A DNA stretch of 64,000 bases from Gymnorhina tibicen (Eukaryota; Chordata; Aves; Passeriformes; Artamidae): the NCBI GenBank assembly GCA_013399875.1, contig VXAZ01004027.1:638186-702185 (forward strand), given 5' to 3'. Position 1 is the first letter of the stretch. Each line of letters begins with the position of its first letter. The notes beneath the pieces are model-generated. The model saw nothing but the letters and a program-made list of their open reading frames with translations. It had not been told where the DNA came from and made no database searches. Shown one piece after another: positions 56,759-64,000 of this stretch. The position numbers were made by a program, and so were the translations under genes.

Positions 56759-59700
56759 GTGAGTGAGAACGGGGAGAGTTCGCGTCGTTGCTCCCCGGCC
56801 TGGCGCCGCGCTGCCGGGCGCTGGGACGCCTCGCCTTTTCCTGCGGGGCTGCCGGCGGCGGATGGAGTGCGCGGCGCCGCCGTCATCCCTGGTGGAGCTC
56901 CGGCCAGCCGGGGCAGAGGGCTGCGGGGCTGCGGAGACGCCGGCGGGCTCCGCGCCGGGGGTGGGGCCGCGGGTCACCGTCGTCCCTGGCTGTGGGGGGG
57001 CACGACCTGCCCCCGCCCCTCCACCCGCGGGGGCTGTACCGGCCGTGACAGGTCGGGGGCCACGTCCCCCCGGGTCGCCCCCCGGTCGCTGCCGGCCGCC
57101 GAGGCCCGCCGTGAGGCGTGGGGGGTGCGCTCTGTTTGGGTGAGTGGGTGTGCGGGGGGTGTGTCTGTTTGTTTCGGGGTTTTCCACCCAAACCCCGATC
57201 GCTCTCCGCCCGGGTGCGGGGAAGGGCTGAACCGTCCCGGGGCAGGCGGCTCCGGCCCTCCTGCCGGGGTCAAGCGAGCGCAGGCGGCAGCTCCGTGTCA
57301 GCCTGGCTCCCTCCTCGGTTCCTGTCACCGCTTTTGTGAAACCGTCGCTTATTTATCGAAGACAAACCCCTTCATTTTCCCACGAACAACCTTGATTGTC
57401 TTCTGTGACAGAATCCCTGTCCGTTTCCTGCCCCCCGCTTCCCTCCCCTGTCGCTGTGGGCTGGTGCAGTGGTCAGAAGAGAGTTGTTCCTGATGACTGT
57501 TCGTTTTATGACAAGATCCTCTGGGACGGAGTAATAAACAATCACATTCCTTTTGTTGATTTCTTTCAAACTCTATTTGATCTCAAATGTGGCTTTATGA
57601 GATAGTACCTTATATGGAGTATCTCCCATGTTTTCTCTAATTCCAGTAGAAATTAGCTTTTTATTTACAGTTCCTCTGCAGTGTTTGCAGCCGAAGCACT
57701 GCAGCAGAATGTTTCTCTGTGAGAACATTAAAGACATCTTTTATAAAATTTTATTGCTCTAAATTTGTTTTGTGACTGGGAGGAGAAAATAAATAGCTGA
57801 AACTGCATGTAAAATTTCAGATTGAAGAGCACAGGTAGTGTTTAAAAGCCAGGTATTATGACAAGCTTTTTAACATCATGTGCTCTTCAACTTCTAGCTG
57901 CTGGGTGCCAAAGTACTCTGTGGACACTGATGAGAATTGCAGTGCACTGGGCACGTTAGAAACCACCAACAAAATTCATGGAGTTACAGGCTTGTGCCAT
58001 GAACATATGGATGTTAGCTTGTAGAAACAAGAACAAGGTGACAGCTTCATCTTCCATCTCAACCTGGGTTATGCTTTACATTCATAAAATTCCTGTTGAA
58101 AACCCAGCACGCCAATGACATGCTAAGTCAGAACAAATATATTTGCTTGCGATTACTAACCCATGTGTGGGTTTCAGGTTAACGTCATAACTTGGGTAGT
58201 GCAGTGATTGACTTTTTAAAAAGTTTCTTTTTACCTATTTGCGTGTTTCTGCCAGTGTCTTGTGTTACCTTCTTGCTTGTTCAGTTGTGGTAGTTGTTGT
58301 AATTATTGGAAGGTGGTTGAAGATTCAGACTTTTTACTATGTTTTTGAAACACACTTCAAAGAATTTTTAAATGACGGATGTATTTTAATAAAAACAAAT
58401 TACCTTGCTACAGGGGTAGTAATGTTGCAGATTAGGCCTTACTGAGTCCAAGTCCTAAAATAATACGTTCTTTTTCTAAAGACATTTTAGATGCTATTAT
58501 GGAGAGTCTATCAGTCAGGAATATGTATTTTTAAATAAATATGGATATTTAAATGGACTCGTGACAGTGCCTTTAGTCTTTCAGTTTTTCACCCCAGCTG
58601 GACCACAAGGATGAAAATACCCAACTCCATTTAGTGGACTCATCAACATATAATATCAAAATGATGTGAACATATGGCTGTAGAACTGGACCAAGTGTTT
58701 TAGGTTTTTTACTCAATATTTTGTATTCTGAGAAGGAAAAAATTAGTGATCTAACTTTTTACCTTAGAGAATTCCTTGACTTTGTATTCATGGAAGCTTT
58801 TTTTCCCCCCTAAACCTGTTGGGTTTTTGTTTGTGGGTATTTTGGGCTTTGAGTTTTTTTATATAATTAGCAAAAGTGTAAAATAGCAAGAGGAGAGATT
58901 TTAATACTACTAGACTTACCTAGTTGTTACAACAGTTCATCACCATAGTTTTGCGTCAAGAAATTAAAACTAAATGTCAACAAACTTTTGTAGTTTCTTT
59001 AGATTCACATTTATTAGACTTAAGTAATTGATCTGGGCCATTTTTGGATTGGTAATTTTTTTGGCATTTTGTACAACCACTTTGAAGAGTGAAGTAGTAT
59101 CTGAAATCCCTGTTTTTCTCCTTTTGTGTGTGTTGTGATTTTTTTTTCTCCCCTCACATGAGGTACAGTGTTACTTCTCAGAGGTTTTTATCAATTACAG
59201 TTTCTTTTGTAAGTGGCATACTTACCACTCTGTTCTTCAGCATCCTTTTTTTACAAGGATTTTATTCATTATCCTTTTTCATATTGCTTACTCTGGTTCT
59301 GAAAAATACAGAATAACTATATTCTTGGTCCTGAACACAGTTGAAGAAGAATTAATGATTTAGACTACAGTTTTCTCACCTGTTTTTCTTTTTTCCCCTT
59401 TGCTTTGCTGACAAGAGATGTCAATCAGAAACCCTTTCATTGCCTTCAGGACATAAGGGCTATGTGTACAATGAGCTTATGATGCTACAGTGAATATCAC
59501 CTCTGCTAAGTGTTCCTATAAGTATGCCTTGAATATAGGGATACTTTTTCACTGAAAAATAAAGGTTAGTGTTTCTTGCATTCTTGGAATAAAGTGTGCA
59601 AACCCGGAACTATGTGGTATCCTTTCAGAGAGGAAATCTTCTGGGTTAAAACAACCACAGTTGTATTTATTTGCAAAAATATTGTGGATATAGCTCCTTT

Positions 59701-59974
59701 TTCAGCCACATAATCTATAACCTGATCGGAGGAGCCTAGTTATGTATATTTTTGTCTATTTGCCCCAGTAGAGATGCTTTTTTGTCATAATACTTTAGAG
59801 TTTGTGTTTGAAAGAATGTTGGAAATTTTTCCTTAAGTAATGCCATTAATGCTTTTTCTTCTGGGATGGTAGTTCCAGAATTACCTCTTCTGTCAAGTAT
59901 TGGCATTTTCCTTGGGCACAAGAGTGCACACAAGAAAAAAGTCACTTACAAGGAGCACTGTTTTCCCACTTACT

Positions 59975-60031
59975 AAGAAATACAATGCAAATAAGAAACT
60001 GATAAGAAATATAATGCAATAAGGAACTGAT
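59975..60031. repeat. ~28-bp tandem duplication
   Basis: AAGAAATACAATGCAAATAA-GAAACTGAT is followed at once by a 28-base copy with a one-base deletion and two substitutions. Confidence 0.85.
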
Positions 60032-62795
60032 ATGTTGGAGCAGCGTGTAACACTTCCCCTTTTTTTGCCTTAATTTTGGGTATAGTTCTTCCACAGCATG
60101 TGAGGTAACAACACACAAAAGGCATAGAACTGTGTAGAGACTGTATACCATCAATGAAGTGATAAGATAGGTCATGGTGGGTGCTGTGCAAGAAATTGTG
60201 ATGGATCGAATCTTTTAGGAGGAATAGTTGGTATTGCATGTTCTCCTAGCAGGGCTTTTCTGGTTTGGCCTTTAACTTATGAATGTCAGTGAGATTGCAG
60301 TCATCATTCCTCCATCTAGAAGGAACCGTACGGGACTTTGTGTGAGGCTTAGATTTGCTGGACACATCTGTGTGTGTAGGATCGGGTAGTTGGGATGGTT
60401 GTTTTCATAGAAGGGCGATTGAAAAGTTCAGAGAGTGTTTAGTGGGGTTATTTTTTTTTTTTCCAGTTAATTTTTTGGAACACTACAAGTCTTCTCTGAA
60501 GATGCCCATGACTGATGAATATTTTATGTTTGACTAGAGAATTTATATGTAAGCTCCTGACCTATGAAGATGAATAATATGACTGGTAAAATACAAAGCA
60601 AAGATGGATATCTGCAGGAGTTATTTTTCAATTAAGCTGAATTAAGAAAAAGTGGGGGCTTTGGTGGGCTTTTTGTTGTTTGGTTGGGTGGTTGGGGGTT
60701 TTTATTGTTTGTTTTAAAATGAGTATACACTTGTCCTGTGTTCAGTCTGAAACATTTCCCAAAAAGTCCAAAGTGGGCATTGTTTATTATATTGCTTATA
60801 ATTTAAAACCAAAATATTCTTAAATCACTGTCCCCTGTTCTCTTTCCCTAGGAAGGTTGCTACTGATATAATTATACATTGTAAAGGAAGATGTGTCACT
60901 GTAATACACTTAAATCAATATTATGAATTTTCATTACATTAATATAAGCAATTTCCAGCGATATGGAGATAAAATATATTGTGATTAATTCAGAACTGTA
61001 TAGTTCTCAGCAATACTGATATCCTTGTTTGCTGAATAAATCTGAACTGACTGTAGAGAATAATTTGCAAGTTTATCAGCCATTATTAATGGAGTTATTT
61101 ATTGCAACAAAGCTTAAAGGCCATTTCATGTTTTTTTGGATCGTGTCACTGGTTTTTTAGGTTGACAGAATATGGCCTATTCCATGGTAAAAATAAGTTC
61201 ATCAGCTTCACCATGTCAACAAAAAGTACTATTCATATGCTAGTCTGATAATAGAATATTTAAATATATTTATTAGATATGTGTGGGTCTGTTGAAATGC
61301 ATGAGAATTTTGAGGGAAAGGATACTCTCTCATATGTTAGCATAGATGAGTTTGTTGTCCATTGCAGACTTCAGAGAAAATAAGTATTTGTTTGGCAACA
61401 AAATTCCATTCCACCAGATTGGTTTATCTAACAAAGCCAAGTTTGATATGAAATACATTATTTAAAAAACCTTGCTTATTCACATATTTATATTTATATG
61501 CATACAGCTATGGAACGGCCCCCATTATGCCAAGAGTTGCCCATAGATAGAATAAAGGCAAGGCTTTTTTTTGTAAAGAATTTGAAGTCTAATGCTTCGT
61601 ATTAAAATCAGAGCTCATGTTAGTTATCTTTTTAAATGTGCAGGGGGGTTAGATAATTTTTTTGGTCTTTATAAACTATAGGCATCTTTAAAAATAAAAA
61701 AATCATTGTTGGGAGTAGAGGTTTGAAGAAGGAAACAAATTATTGCCTGATTAGGGGGAAGGCATCTTGCTCCCTTTCCCTCATGACTCACTGTTGGAAT
61801 TTACAAGTCTTATGTGTTTGTCTAAATTAAAAGCTTAGTATTACCATACATTAATTACTAGCACAAGATAGCTCAAAATACTTCACCTCTTAAATGAACG
61901 TGCGAGCCTGGGATATAGGAGGTTCATTCCTGGGTTTGTATCAGACCTCAGCAGAAAGAGATTTTTAAATTTTTTTCTTAAATTGAAAAATTATTATAGG
62001 TGATCCCAAATACCTTTGAAGTCTTTCTGTGTTTATGAACAGTTTTTCCATCAGTCTTGAATCCTGTGTCTCATTTGTTCTTAAATTATGGTGAGATTTT
62101 TAAGTAAACAAATATTCTAAGATATTAATTTTAACACTTCAGGCTGGTACATTTTTCTGGGAGTTGGGAAATCTGCCATTGTAATCTATTAAACTTGAAA
62201 GCATGTAATAATCTTGAATGTGTTAGGCAATTTATCAGTGGAGTGTGCTCAATGTTTTGAGGTTCTGGAAGCAATTTTTTTATGACAGACAATAATAGAA
62301 TTATATTGTGCAATAATAGACACCATCCTTCAGAAGCAGATTTGTGTGTCAAAGGCAACAATGGTACCTGGAGGACAAAGTGTAAATTCTGTAATAACTC
62401 AAAGGACCAGCAAGAATATGAACTGCTTAGTGTAGGAAAAAAAATGTTTTGAACTTCAAATTTCAGTCACTTTACCTGGGTTTTAGGTCACCCTGTTATT
62501 TTTCTTAGATCATGCTTAGAAGCAAGTACATGTGCTGTACTGGAGAGCAGGTTTATCGTTGTGGTGCAGTAGGATGTCGGAGCAGCTGAATTCCTTTCGG
62601 GGCTGAGGTTTCACAATAGGGATGAGCTGGGTTAACCATTTCCTGCAGCTCTGGAAGAGGCTGCTTCCTTTTCCTTGCTGCTCATTCCCACCATTGGTTG
62701 TGAGTGGACTGCACTGTTTGTCTCAGTAAACTGATCCAGCTCACTGAAAATAAATGTAAAAATAGCTGTATCCAAAGAACACTGAAGAGATTTAT

Positions 62796-62844
62796 GTACA
62801 CATGTATATATGTGAGTATATGCATGTACGTGTGTGTGCGTGTT
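62796..62844. repeat. TG/TA/CG-mixed microsatellite
   Basis: Alternating purine-pyrimidine run (ACATGTATATATGTGAGTAT then GTACGTGTGTGTGCGTG). Confidence 0.8.
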
Positions 62845-63804
62845 GCATTACGACTGTTGTCTTGTCCGTGTTGGTACAGGAGGGAGTAGACTGCTTGGCT
62901 AAGATTGATAACAGGGAAGGGGATGGGCAAGTGGAATCTCTCTCTTCAAGTCTTTTTGTTTATTCAGTTTAGTTTATTGTGGAGCTCTACCCCAGGCGAT
63001 GTATTTTGAACAGGTGAGTAGAACAGCGAGGTGAAACTAAAGGTCTCTGCAGTGCGGTAATGTTGTTACTTCAGAGATAAGTTATGGTTTCACCAGTTTC
63101 CACATCTTTATTGCATACCCAGTAACACTTCACATTTTCTCTGAAATGGGAAAAAGTAAGGGATATTGGTTTTTTGGTAAAATATGTGGTCTTTGAGGAA
63201 ATCTTGGGAAACAAATATAAAACTGGGACACAAAAAAAATGGAAAACCAATAAAACTTAACTGGCAGTTGCTAGTCTGCCATCATTTCCCACTCCTCACT
63301 TTGGAGTATTGCATTCCTTCTAATTTCTGCCCATTATTTCCTTATTCTCTAGATTCATAGTGTATTCTAGCCTAGTTCTTCAGTAGTGGAAGTACAATTA
63401 AGATTTTTGTTTTAGTTTCCAGTTCACTGCTTTGCTTAGCAGCAGAATTCTATTTATGTGTGAAGAGTCTGTAGCTATAAAATACTTTATTTGAGGAATT
63501 CAAACTCCAGCAGGAAGCAATCTCATCTAAACGTGCAGATGTTGCAGACACTGTACCCATGTATCCTTATGTCTAAGTTTGACAAAAGGATTTCAGCGGT
63601 GGCATGGTTAAACTTTTGTTTATAAATTGAGAATGGGGGAGGAAACTGAGGCTTCAGTTATGTGTAGGTGAAATGGATGTAACTGCAGGGGTTGCTGAAG
63701 TCCTGCATCCCTGCTGCCCCATCTCTTGTATTGGCTCTCTCTGGTGTTTGTCTGTTTCTGTGCTGAGCTGTTTGCAAACTCAGCAGGAAGTTGTTTGCCT
63801 TTAC

Positions 63805-63845
63805 TTTTTTTTTTTTTTTTTTATTCCTTTGTTTCTTTTTTTTTT
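63805..63845. repeat. Poly-T tract
   Basis: Two long T runs separated by ATTCCTTTGTTTC and followed by CCCCCCC. It could be the poly-A tail of a minus-strand retrocopy, but no retrocopied gene was recognised beside it. Confidence 0.8.
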
Positions 63846-64000
63846 CCCCCCCAGGATACTTTTCTGCCAGCTGAGCACACTGAAACTGACTTGGTGCAGG
63901 GTCAGATAAGCATTGGAACCAGCACAAGAAAGGGCAGAAGTGTGTAGACTGAAGGATGCAATCAGTTTTATCAGTTTAGGTTTGGATTTTGTAGCCTGAA

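Larger units (their letters stand above)
55980..57350. promoter_or_regulatory. PPP1R13B: CpG island, PPP1R13B promoter and 5' UTR
   Basis: About 1.4 kb of extreme GC and dense CpG lies between AT-rich flanks. It contains GC boxes (CCCCGCCCC near 56419; GGGGCGGCG near 56461), a perfect CACGTG E-box at 56387-56392, and a GGC-repeat run at 56672-56698 in the presumed 5' UTR. No TATA box was seen. Long open frames on both strands here are by-products of GC richness. Confidence 0.88.
57351..64000 (+). other. PPP1R13B: PPP1R13B intron 1 (partial)
   Basis: Beyond the CpG island the sequence is AT-rich, with no exon-like block encoding the expected MILTVF continuation. It contains a duplicated segment (59975-60031), G/T-rich blocks (58815-58856, 60648-60712), a TG/TA microsatellite (62796-62844) and a poly-T tract (63805-63845). 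Confidence 0.7.

Noticed and set aside
55903..57493. Several long open frames on both strands in the PPP1R13B CpG island (up to 430 codons)
   Set aside because: Compositions are Arg/Gly/Pro/Ala only, as expected where GC richness removes stop codons. The longest begins with GTG, and frames on both strands are equally open.
63658..63947. Possible retrocopy ending in the poly-T tract at 63.8 kb
   Set aside because: Flanking translation on either strand resembles no known protein, and no target-site duplication was evident.

Overview
The window is vertebrate nuclear DNA, almost certainly from a bird. Protein-coding sequence is sparse and broken into short exons with GT/AG boundaries. Three CpG-rich islands sit in AT-rich surroundings. 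A well-preserved 3' end of a CR1 LINE and two copies of an avian ERVL-type LTR are present; these repeat families are typical of bird genomes. The gene order TDRD9 (with RD3L nested in its first intron) - ATP5MJ - PPP1R13B matches human 14q32.33, inverted as a block. The species cannot be read from the sequence.

Left half (1-37.1 kb), minus strand: the 5' part of TDRD9, the piRNA-pathway DExH helicase/Tudor protein. I could place seven coding exons (36841-36992, 18490-18596, 11768-11856, 11100-11321, 9007-9129, 6609-6689, 3591-3755). They join in phase into 313 uninterrupted codons, from the conserved start MLRKL through Walker A, the DEVH box and motif III. The rest of the gene lies beyond the left edge; no further exon was recognised in 1-3590. 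Intron 1 (18.2 kb) holds RD3L on the opposite strand, complete in two coding exons (198 residues). The same introns carry a degenerate ~566 bp solo LTR, an LTR 5' fragment and several simple repeats.

Middle (37-43.5 kb): TDRD9 and ATP5MJ are divergent, each with its own CpG-rich promoter, separated by about 2 kb that includes a ~570 bp CR1 insertion. ATP5MJ (6.8 kDa mitochondrial proteolipid of ATP synthase) is complete in three coding exons, one of them a 21-nt in-frame microexon, and encodes 56 residues.

Right third (43.5-64 kb): a 12.4 kb intergenic stretch without a convincing gene, then a 1.4 kb CpG island with the first coding exon (Met-Met-Pro, then a donor site) of PPP1R13B (ASPP1) on the plus strand. 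The last 7.2 kb is its first intron.

The four genes do not form a pathway; their association is conserved synteny. I found no clear new biological system. The most useful second looks are: a protein-like but disrupted reading region at 51.38-51.63 kb; a 10-bp tandem repeat abutting the TDRD9 start codon; the ATP5MJ microexon; a Ser-Ala-Ser motif III in TDRD9; and a G-rich tract in the TDRD9 sense strand. All positions were read by eye, and no homology search was run.
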